From: Streptomyces sp. NBC_00620
GTDB lineage: Bacteria; Actinomycetota; Actinomycetes; Streptomycetales; Streptomycetaceae
Direction of reading: 5' to 3'
DNA length: 64,000 bases
Assembly (NCBI RefSeq): GCF_026341825.1
Contig: NZ_JAPENY010000003.1
Coordinates: 558,001-622,000 of the forward strand
This document shows positions 41,933 through 50,100 of this stretch, piece after piece (position 1 is the first letter of the stretch; the number at the start of each line of letters is the position of its first letter). The notes under the pieces are model-generated. The model made no database searches and was not told where the DNA came from. It saw nothing but the letters and a program-made list of their open reading frames with translations. The translations under genes were made by a program, and so were the position numbers.

Positions 41933-43828
41933 TCACCGGTGACCTCCGCCGTATCCGTCGTTCCCGTAGCCGTCCCCGTACCCATAGCCGTAGCCGTCCC
42001 CGTAGCCATAGTCGGACCCGCCGTGCTGCCCGTCCCCGGAGCAGTAGTAGTTGTACGGGTAGTAGCAAGAGCCGTACGTCGGTGACGCCGACGACGGGGT
42101 CGCCTTCGGAGTCGAAGGTGTCGCCGAGGGCTTGGGGGTGGTGCTGGGCGACGGTGTCTTCGAGAGGGTGGGAGCGGGGTCGGCCGCGGGCGCCCTGGAC
42201 TCGCTGTCGGCGCCCCAGTTGACCACCTCGAGCTGGAGCGAGGGCGAGGTGGTGTCGAGCGTCCAGCGCTGGGCCGGCTCGTCCTCGCGGACCTTGAGGA
42301 CCAGGGCCGCTTCTTCCTCGGGGGAGGCGGGGGTGAGGGCCAGGTCCTGGTTCCAGCGCGGCACCAGGGCGCCCTGGAGGGTGAAGTCGTAGCGCACGTT
42401 CTTGGTGTCCGGCTGGGAATCGCCCGTGCACGGGGCCAGTTGGACCGAGTAGCCGAGGTGGGAGTCGAGGCAGAGGTCGGGGTCGGCCACGTTGCGCAGC
42501 TGTCCGTCCTCCTCGTACGACCACTGCTGGACCGACTTCGAGGTGCACGAGGTGAGTTGGGTCTCCGCGCCCTTCACGGGCCTGTCGCCGACGATGCCGA
42601 TGCACAGGCCGTTGCCGGAGTTGCGCAGCCGCCCTCCCGTGGTGATCGGCTGGTCACCGGATCCGATCCAGGACGGGTTCGCGCCGGGCGCCTTGTCCGG
42701 GCCGGAACTGGGCTCGGCCACGCTGTCCCCGCCGGAGCCGAGACCGGCCCACGCGACGAGCGGGACCACGATCAGCGCGCTCAGGGTCAGCACGGCGAGT
42801 GCGACGTTCCGGCGACGGGAGGCGCGCCGGGGGGCCTTGTGCGTCGGCGGGCGGGAGTCGGTGTGCGCGGAGCCGCGCGGCGTGGGCCGAGGCGGGAAGC
42901 TCGGAGGGCGCGGGGCCTCGACCGGAAGGGGGAAGTGTCCGGTCTGGGCGGTGGCCGCGGCCTCGGGGGCCTCGGTCACTTCCACGATCGCGGTGGCACG
43001 TCCCTGCCGGGTTTCGAGGTAGGAATGCGCGCCCCAGCCGAGCACGGCTTCGGCGAGCGGGCGGGCGAGTCGGCCGTTGAACTTGTTCAACTGGTCGGCG
43101 GCGTGACGGCAGTGTGCGCATCTGGCCATGTGGCGCCGCAGGTCGGGGTCGAGGTCGCCGCCGCCGCGGCGCAGGGACACGTCGAGCATGCGGTTGTAGC
43201 GGCGGCACTCCTCCGCGGGGGCCAGTTCGCGATGGACTTCCAGGCAGCCTTCGCGCAGGCGTTCGCGGGCCCGCCGCAGTTCCACGGCGGCGTCGTCCTC
43301 GTCCAGGCCCAACAGGGCGGCCGGCACGTGCAGTTGCTCCGCCTCGGCCTCGGTGTGCCAGAGCAGGCAGCGGGCCGGCTCCGAGAGCCGCTGGAACGCC
43401 CTGGCCAGCAGGCGTCTGCTCTCCGGCGGAAGGAGCCGCGCCGCGGCCCGCTCCTCACCGTCGGGGCCGGGCCGCAGTTCGGGATGGAGATGTTCGCTCC
43501 GCCGGTCCGTGAGCCACTCGGCGGCTATTCGGCGCACCGCGACCAGAAGCTGTGGGCGCCACGCGGCCGTCGGCCCGGTCTGCCGCAGCGATTCCCCGAA
43601 CAGTCTGGTGAATGCGGCCGTGGTGAGCATTCCGGCGGGGCGCACACCATCGGTGCACAGTCGCGCGTAAGAGAAGACCGCTTCCCAGTGCCGGTCCAGA
43701 AGTTCACCGACGGGATAGTTCGCCGGCGTGCTCCCCGGACTCTTCTTCAGGTCGGCCGCGAGCCGCTCATCCGATACCTCGAACAGACGAGCGGGAGTTG
43801 GAGAATTGGACAGAGCCGCGTCATTCAC
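41933..43828 (-). CDS. Sigma-like / zinc-finger / ricin-lectin membrane fusion protein
   Basis: 631 residues from GTG 43828 with GGGAGG upstream. Residues 1-215 resemble an ECF sigma factor in layout (helical region, then RLSEPARCLLWHTEAEAEQLHVPAALLGLDEDDAAVELRRARERLRE as a region-4-like HTH). An anti-sigma type zinc motif HMARCAHCRHAADQL follows. After a Pro-rich linker comes a transmembrane helix (ALAVLTLSALIVVPLVAWAG). The outer part is a ricin-type beta-trefoil (GNGLCIGIVG, QQWSYEEDGQLRN), then a Thr/Pro/Ser stalk and a Gly/Tyr/Asp-rich tail. It may be a membrane-tethered regulator with an external sugar sensor; this is inference. Confidence 0.75.
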   Translation of the reverse strand: MNDAALSNSPTPARLFEVSDERLAADLKKSPGSTPANYPVGELLDRHWEAVFSYARLCTDGVRPAGMLTTAAFTRLFGESLRQTGPTAAWRPQLLVAVRRIAAEWLTDRRSEHLHPELRPGPDGEERAAARLLPPESRRLLARAFQRLSEPARCLLWHTEAEAEQLHVPAALLGLDEDDAAVELRRARERLREGCLEVHRELAPAEECRRYNRMLDVSLRRGGGDLDPDLRRHMARCAHCRHAADQLNKFNGRLARPLAEAVLGWGAHSYLETRQGRATAIVEVTEAPEAAATAQTGHFPLPVEAPRPPSFPPRPTPRGSAHTDSRPPTHKAPRRASRRRNVALAVLTLSALIVVPLVAWAGLGSGGDSVAEPSSGPDKAPGANPSWIGSGDQPITTGGRLRNSGNGLCIGIVGDRPVKGAETQLTSCTSKSVQQWSYEEDGQLRNVADPDLCLDSHLGYSVQLAPCTGDSQPDTKNVRYDFTLQGALVPRWNQDLALTPASPEEEAALVLKVREDEPAQRWTLDTTSPSLQLEVVNWGADSESRAPAADPAPTLSKTPSPSTTPKPSATPSTPKATPSSASPTYGSCYYPYNYYCSGDGQHGGSDYGYGDGYGYGYGDGYGNDGYGGGHR

Positions 43829-44354
43829 GTCCGCTTTCCTCCCAAAGGTAACGCAGGAATTAGTCCATACCAATGGGTATGTAGCCCGCCCGGCGAAGCG
43901 GAGGGACTACCCATGGGGGGTTGCACCACGGACAGCCACCTCAGGCACTGCTGGTGAAGCGAGGGGCGGACGAGTGCACCGTATGCGTACAGAAGGAAGC
44001 GAATATTGTCTGCACGCCGACAACGCACACCTTTGCACAGAGTGACGAGTCGGAACAAGCACTCTCGCGATTTTCCCTTTTCCTTCGAGAGCGCGAATAT
44101 TGACGGAAGGTCAGTCCGGGTGCCTCTGCAAATGAAATTCGGATTCCCGCAGCGGCCCGAGCCGGGTCCGCTGCACCGAACTCACCACTCCACCCACCAG
44201 GCGAACACCCATCCGCCCAAAAGGCGACCGACCGTCAATGACACCCTGGCATGCCCATGCAATGCAGGACATTGGGAGCGCTCCCAATGCCGTTTTCCAT
44301 TCGCCGCGTCACCGGGCAGCCGGGCCGTCGGACGCGGGTTGCCGCATCCCGCGG
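43829..44354. other. 526-base gap holding a CebR-type box and no recognised gene
   Basis: The left 30 bases carry the start site of the fusion-protein gene. The middle is relatively A/T-rich and has only short frames with no ribosome binding site. The one clear signal is the palindrome at 44270-44289. Confidence 0.5.
44270..44289. promoter_or_regulatory. CebR-type operator (cello-oligosaccharide repressor box)
   Basis: CATTGGGAGCGCTCCCAATG is a perfect 20-bp palindrome containing TGGGAGCGCTCCCA, the known CebR binding consensus of Streptomyces. No cellulase or sugar transporter starts next to it. It lies 65 bases beyond the aldo/keto reductase stop and 440 bases upstream of the minus-strand fusion-protein gene. 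Confidence 0.7.
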
Positions 44355-45323
44355 TCAGTGGCCCTTGATCGCTCGGGGCGCGTACGGCTGCTGCAGTTCC
44401 TCGATCTCCTTCTCCGTCAGTTCCACGGAGACCGCGGCGACCGCGTCCTCGACGTGGTGCGGCCTGGTGGCGCCGATGATCGGGGCGGTCACCGTGTTCT
44501 GCTGCAGCAGCCAGGCGAGGGCGATCCGTGCACGCGGGACCTCACGCGTGGCGGCGATCCGGGCGACGGCGTCGACGATCTCGCGGTCGCCCTCCTGGTA
44601 GAGCCTCTTACCGTACTCATCGGCCCGGCTGCGCGCGGTGACCGCGTCCCAGTCGCGGGTGAGCCGGCCTCGGGCCAGCGGGCTCCACGGCAGTACGCCG
44701 ACGCCCTGGTCCTCGCAGAGCGGCAGCATCTCGCGCTCCTCCTCCCGGTAGAGGAGGTTGTAGTGGTTCTGCATGGACACGAACCGCGTCCAGCCGTTCA
44801 GCCGCGCCGTGTACTGAGCCTTGGAGAACTGCCAGGCGTACATCGAACTCGCCCCGATGTACCGGGCCTTGCCCGCCTTCACCACGTCGTGCAGGGCTTC
44901 CATCGTCTCCTCCACGGGAGTCGCGGGGTCGAACCGGTGGATCTGGTAGAGGTCCACGTAGTCGGTGCCCAGTCGGCGGAGGCTGCTGTCGATCTCCGTC
45001 ATGATCGTCTTGCGGGACAGACCACGTGCGTTGGGGCCCTCGTGCATCGCACCGTTCACCTTGGTGGCGATGACGATCTCCTCACGGCGCGCGAGGTCCG
45101 CGAGCACCTTGCCGACGATCTCCTCGCTGGTGCCGTCGGAGTAGACGTTCGCGGTGTCGAAGAAGTTGATCCCGGCTTCCAGCGCCTGGCGGATCAACGG
45201 GCGCGACGCCTCCTCGTCGAGGGTCCACTCATGGACGCCACGGTCGGGAATCCCAAAACTCATGCAGCCCAGGCATATCCGGGACACGTCCAGGCCGGTC
45301 GAACCGAGCTTCACGTACTGCAT
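44355..45323 (-). CDS. Aldo/keto reductase
   Basis: 322 residues from ATG 45323 with AGGAG 6-7 bases upstream. TIM-barrel AKR motifs are complete: GINFFDTANVYSDGTSEEIVG with the catalytic Asp and Tyr, IVIATKVNG with the Lys, YQIHRFD with the His, and the NADPH site APIIGATRPHHVEDAVAAVSVEL. It reduces aldehydes or ketones with NADPH. The sequence is close to the YajO/TAS-like group. It is monocistronic; its physiological substrate is unknown. Confidence 0.93.
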   Translation of the reverse strand: MQYVKLGSTGLDVSRICLGCMSFGIPDRGVHEWTLDEEASRPLIRQALEAGINFFDTANVYSDGTSEEIVGKVLADLARREEIVIATKVNGAMHEGPNARGLSRKTIMTEIDSSLRRLGTDYVDLYQIHRFDPATPVEETMEALHDVVKAGKARYIGASSMYAWQFSKAQYTARLNGWTRFVSMQNHYNLLYREEEREMLPLCEDQGVGVLPWSPLARGRLTRDWDAVTARSRADEYGKRLYQEGDREIVDAVARIAATREVPRARIALAWLLQQNTVTAPIIGATRPHHVEDAVAAVSVELTEKEIEELQQPYAPRAIKGH

Positions 45324-45531
45324 GCTCACTCCTGCTCTCAACGGCGGTGGGGGGGAGGCTCGGCACAGCGGCCGTGGTGGGCCGCGGTCAAGACCTTCGG
45401 GGGAGCCATTCCCGATCGCGGACGCCTTAGTCGCACGGCCGTCGCTGTGACGCGCGTTGTCCCGCGCCGTCGGGCGGTCACCGCCCGGTTGATGGGGGAA
45501 CCGCCACCCGGCAGGCGCTCACCCACCGCTG

Positions 45532-46656
45532 TCACGGGAGGAACCGCTCGGGGCGAAAGTCCGCAAGCATCTCGTCTCTTCTCCCGCTGAGGATCTCCGA
45601 GGCGAGCAGCCGGCCGATCACCGGCCCGAGCGTGATGCCGCTGTGGGAAACGGCCTCGTAGTAGCCCGGCACAGACGGCACCGCTCCCACCGAGGGGAAT
45701 CCGTCGGCCGGGATGGGCCGGAAGGCCACCCGTGTCTGTGCGATACGGGAGTTGCCGAGCTCCGGAACGACGTGCCGCGCCGATTCGTGGAGCAGCCGTG
45801 CGAGTTGCGCCGGCTCTTCGCCGGTGTCGATGAGTGCGTCGATCTCGCGGCTGTGGAGGACCATGGAGGCGTCTCCGTCAGGACGGATCTCGATGTGGGG
45901 CGCGTGCATGACCCGGTGAACCGGGATCTGAGCACAGCCGATCCGGGTGACCATGCCGGGTTCCCGGCGCATCGGCAAGTGCCGTGCGATGAGCCCGGCG
46001 ACGTGGGAGGCGCTGGGGCCTGCCGCGTTCACGACGACGTCGACGTCGAGACGGCTCCCATCGGCCAGAGCAACTGTCCGGACGCTCCCGTCGGCACCGG
46101 TGCCGATGTCACGGACCACGGTGCCGGACCGGAGCTCGGCGCCGGAGGCAACGGCCTGACCGACCAGGCGGCCGACGAGATGCCGTCCGTGCACCCACGC
46201 TTCGTCGGGATACAACACGACTGGAACCTCGCTGGGCATCGCGAGAGCAGGCTCGAGGTGACGGCGAACCTCCGCACCCGTGTACGCCTCGACCCGGTAG
46301 CCCCAGCTGTCCAGCAGTTCGGCTGTTTCCAGGAGCTTCGCCTGCGCTGCGGGATCGTCCGTCCAGCGCAGGTGGCCGCTGGGATACCACCATGAGTCCG
46401 GCCCGATGGCCCCGGCAAGCTCACGGTGGGCCGCCATGCCCGCGACGTTCAGGTCGAAGTAGGACTTGCGCAAGGTCTTGTTGCTGGCGTTGACCCACGA
46501 GAAGGACCAGTTGGTGACGCCCTCGCCCGGCCGGCCTGCGTCGATGAAGACCACCTGGGCGCCGCGCCGGGACAGGTTCCAGCCCACGCTGGCTCCCAGG
46601 ATGCCCACTCCGATGACAGCAACACGTTCAGGCCGCTTCACGGACCCGATCCCCAC
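45532..46656 (-). CDS. FAD-dependent amine/amino-acid oxidase of the DadA/DAO family
   Basis: 374 residues from GTG 46656. FAD site VIGVGILGASVGWNLSRRGAQVVFID at the N-terminus, EAWVHGRHLVGRLVGQAVASGAEL in the middle, and VVNAAGPSASHVAGL are typical of the DAO fold. The end shows GYYEAVSHSGITLGPVIGRLLASEIL. It oxidises an amino acid or amine, probably passing electrons to O2 or a quinone. It lies 509 bases from the synthase operon and is transcribed away from it; whether it belongs to the same pathway is unclear. Confidence 0.88.
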   Translation of the reverse strand: MGIGSVKRPERVAVIGVGILGASVGWNLSRRGAQVVFIDAGRPGEGVTNWSFSWVNASNKTLRKSYFDLNVAGMAAHRELAGAIGPDSWWYPSGHLRWTDDPAAQAKLLETAELLDSWGYRVEAYTGAEVRRHLEPALAMPSEVPVVLYPDEAWVHGRHLVGRLVGQAVASGAELRSGTVVRDIGTGADGSVRTVALADGSRLDVDVVVNAAGPSASHVAGLIARHLPMRREPGMVTRIGCAQIPVHRVMHAPHIEIRPDGDASMVLHSREIDALIDTGEEPAQLARLLHESARHVVPELGNSRIAQTRVAFRPIPADGFPSVGAVPSVPGYYEAVSHSGITLGPVIGRLLASEILSGRRDEMLADFRPERFLP

Positions 46657-46722
46657 GAAAGCCCCCTTCCCGGAGCCCCGCCTGCTGCCGCTGCTGCCGC
46701 GCCGACAGGCGGGGCTCCCCCT

Positions 46723-46760
46723 TTAACGCCGAAGTATCGGATTAACGCCTACGAATCGGA
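46723..46760. repeat. Tandem 19-base direct repeats
   Basis: Two copies beginning TTAACGCC and ending ATCGGA (46723-46741 and 46742-46760), 16 of 19 bases identical. They lie 66 bases upstream of the DAO-family start and may be regulator half-sites. Confidence 0.6.
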
Positions 46761-46761
46761 T

Positions 46762-46789
46762 CCCACCCTTATTACGTAAGGGTGGGTTT
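46762..46789 (+). terminator. Perfect 10-bp hairpin followed by TTT
   Basis: CCCACCCTTA and TAAGGGTGGG around a 5-base loop, followed by TTT on the plus strand. No plus-strand gene lies upstream to be terminated, so it may shield the synthase operon from read-through or serve as an operator. Confidence 0.5.
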
Positions 46790-46805
46790 CGGCTATACGA
46801 GGTAA

Positions 46806-46820
46806 AACATGTTGCATGTT
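46806..46820. promoter_or_regulatory. Inverted repeat AACATG-TTG-CATGTT
   Basis: A perfect 6-bp inverted repeat with a 3-base spacer in the divergent promoter region; also readable as a CATGTT direct repeat. Size fits a small dimeric regulator site. Confidence 0.4.
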
Positions 46821-46866
46821 CAATTTACCTGACCGAAAACCATCCTTGTTCAAGCAGTCCCTGGGT

Positions 46867-46911
46867 ACTAGTTTCTGACGATCCGTCAAGTCAGCTTCGC
46901 GTCAGACTAGT
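46867..46911. promoter_or_regulatory. Nested inverted repeats upstream of the synthase operon
   Basis: ACTAGTTTCTGAC and GTCAGACTAGT form outer imperfect arms. Inside lies TGACG-ATC-CGTCA, a perfect 5-bp arm repeat. The pattern fits a TetR-like operator about 260 bases before the synthase start. Confidence 0.4.
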
Positions 46912-47165
46912 TGGGACGAAGGTGGACAGGTGTGAACGACTCCCCAGCTCCATGTGTGCTCCCGGTGGAAGCCGGGTTACCAGCTGGTAAGTCAGGCCCT
47001 CAGAGCTGTGTCGTCGACGTTAAATCCCGCACGCCAACCCCCCTTTGAGAGTTTGACTTTCACATGTGTGCGCAATGACTATGAGCGTGCCGCGCACCGA
47101 AGTCGCTGCGCGTTCCAGCGCTCTCCCCCACCATTCCTCACACTTGTGTGATTTGGAGCGTTCGC

Positions 47166-50100
47166 GTGCCTGTGCCGAATTTTGATACTTCCGGGCTGTT
47201 TGCCGTAGAAGACATCGTCATCGCCGTGAACCCGTTCGCCGTCGCGTCGGCACGGCTCACCGCGGCCGCCGTACAAGCCGGTGGCCTGGGCGTGCTCGAC
47301 CTGACCGCGGGTGGACGCCGTGCCGCGGCTCAACTCACGCTCGCCGAGGAGTGGTCGGCCGCCGGATTCGGCGTACGTGTGGCTGACAACGATGCCTTTC
47401 CCGCGCAGGATCTCCCCGCCTGCGTGCACACGGTCCTGCTGCCCACCGACGCCTTGTGCACGCCCGCCGACTTCCCCGGCCGCCGCGTACTCGTCGAGGT
47501 GACCGGTCGTGAACAGGCTCTGCGGGCCGCGTCCGCCGGGGCTCACGGACTGATCGCCCGGGGCCACGAGGCCGGCGGTCCCGTGGGCGAACTGAGCACC
47601 TTCGTGCTGGTGCAACAGCTGCTCGCCGACCCGGAGTTGGACCTGCCGGTCTGGGCCTGCGGCGGTGCCGGACCGCACACCGCGGCGGCCGTCGTCGCCG
47701 GTGGCGGCGCCGGTGTCGTGCTCGACACCCAGCTCGCGCTGCTCGCCGAAACCGAGGCCGAACTGCCCGCCGGGACCACCGCGTTGCTCGCCGGTCTTGA
47801 CGGCTCCGAGACCACCGTGGAGGACGGCCGGCGCGTCGTACGGCGCCGCAGACCCGGCGCCGTCCCGGCCGAGGACGGCGCCCCGGCCCCCGAGATCGGC
47901 CAGGACGGCTTCCTCGCGGCCCGCTTCCAGGAACAGTGGGGCACCGTCCACGCGGCGGTGCGCGGCGTACGCGACTCGGTCCTCGACACCCTGAAGAACG
48001 CGGGCCCCGCTCTCGCCCCCGGCGGCGCGGGCAGCCTCGCTCTCGGAACCCGACTGCCGGTCGCCCAGGGCCCGATGACCCGCGTCAGCGACCAGGCCGC
48101 GTTCGCCGCCGAGGTGAGCGGCGCGGGCGCGCTGCCCTTCATCGCCCTCGCGCTCTCCGGCGCCGAACAGACCCGCGCCATCCTGGAGGAGACCCGGGAC
48201 TCGCTCGGCGACAAGCCGTGGGGGGTCGGCGTACTCGGATTCGCCGACGAGGGGATCAAGACCGCCCAACTCGACGTCGTACGGGAGATCCGCCCCTCTC
48301 ACGCGATCATCGCGGGCGGCCGTCCCGCGCAGGCCGCCGCGCTGGAGGAAGTGGGCATCTCGACGTTCCTGCACGTGCCCTCGCCCGGGCTGCTGAAGCA
48401 GTTCCTGGAGGCGGGTGCGCGCAAGTTCATCTTCGAGGGCGCCGAGTGCGGCGGGCATGTCGGGCCGCGCAACAGCTTCCCGCTGTGGGAGGCGCAGCTC
48501 GGTGTGCTCGACGACTTCCTCACGGGGGCGAAGAAGGGCACGGCTGCCGAGCTGCAACTCCTGTTCGCGGGCGGCGTGCATGACGAGCGGTCCGCCGCCA
48601 TGGTCACCGCCCTCGCCGCGCCGCTCAGTGCGCGGGGTGCCGCGGTGGGCGTGCTGATGGGCACTGCGTACCTGTTCACCGAGGAGGCCGTGACCGCGGG
48701 CGCGGTGCTGCCCCTGTTCCAGCGGCAGGTGATCGATGCCGAGCGCACCGATCTTCTGGAGACCGCTCCCGGTCACGCCACCCGCTGCGTGCGCAGCCCG
48801 TTCACCGACGAGTTCGCCGCCGTCAAGGAGGACCTGGCCACCCGCGGGATACCCGGCCGCGAGGCCTGGGAACAGTTGGAGCAGCTCAATGTCGGGCGGC
48901 TGCGGCTGGCCAGCAAGGGCATCGAGCGGACCGACGGCGGGCTCAGCGCGGTCGGCGAGGAACGGCAGCTCGCCGAGGGCATGTTCATGGCCGGTGAGGT
49001 CGCCGTGCTGCGCTCGGGGGTCACCACCCTCGCCGCGCTGCACACCGCGGTCACCACCGGCGCGGCACACTTCCTCACGGCACGGCTGCGCGGCCTGGGC
49101 ATCGAGGAACCGGCCGCTCCGCCCGCCCCCGAGCCGCTGGACATCGCCATCGTCGGCATGGCCTGCATGTTCCCCGGCGCCCCCGACCTCGCCACCTTCT
49201 GGGCGAACGTCCTCGCCGGAGAGGACGCGGTCACCGAAGTACCCGCGACCCGCTGGGACGCGGATCTCTACCACGACCCGGACGGCGCGGGCGAGAAGAC
49301 GCCGTCCCGCTGGGGCGGATTCCTCCCCGAGATCCCCTTCGAGCCGCTGCGGTACGGGATTCCGCCCGCCTCACTGCCCGCCATCGAGCCCGTGCAGCTG
49401 CTGGCCCTCGAAGCCGCGCGCCGTGCTCTGGAGGACTCCGGCTACGGGAGCCGGGCGTTCGACCGGGCCCGCGCGTCGGTCGTGTTCGGCGCGGAGGCAG
49501 GGAGCGACCTGTCGAACGCCATGACGCTGCGTTCCGTACTGCCGTCCTACCTCGGGGGTCTGCCGCCCGCGCTCGACGAGCAGTTGCCGCACCTGACCGA
49601 GGACTCCTTTCCCGGCATCCTGGCCAACGTCATCTCCGGCCGGATCGCCAACCGCCTCGACCTCGGCGGCGCCAACTACACCGTCGACGCGGCCTGCGCC
49701 TCCTCCCTCACCGCCGTCGACGTGGCGTGCAAGGAACTGGTGAGCGGGACCAGCGACCTGGTGCTGTGCGGCGGCGCCGATCTGCACAACGGCATCAACG
49801 ACTACCTGCTCTTCGCCTCCGCCCACGCCCTCTCGCCCTCCGGCCGCTCCGCCCCCTTCGACAGCTCGGCCGACGGCATCGCGCTCGGCGAGGGCGTCGG
49901 CTGTGTCGTACTCAAGCGGCTCGCCGACGCCGAGCGGGACGGCGACCGGGTGTACGCGGTCATCAAGGGCGTCGGCAGCGCCAGCGACGGCCGGGCGCTC
50001 GGTCTCACCGCGCCCCGGCCGGAGGGTCAGTACAACGCGCTCGCCCGGGCCTACCGCAATGCCGGTGTCTCACCCGCCGAGGTGGGACTCGTCGAGGCGC

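Larger units (their letters stand above)
46657..47165. other. 509-base divergent regulatory region of the lipid-synthase operon
   Basis: Relatively A/T-rich for this genome and dense in symmetry elements. It should hold the promoters of both the DAO-family gene and the synthase operon. A TTGACT at about 47051 is a possible -35. CACAC-TT-GTGTG lies at 47139-47150, just before the synthase start. No open frame with a ribosome binding site is seen. Confidence 0.6.

Noticed and set aside
43829..44269. Small minus-strand gene between the CebR-type box and the fusion protein
   Set aside because: The only frame (43825-44058) has no ribosome binding site and no recognisable pattern.
47079..49274. 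731-codon open frame antisense to synthase I
   Set aside because: It is a high-GC shadow of a real gene: no family motifs, biased Gly/Arg/Gln content, and the sense strand has complete domain motifs throughout.
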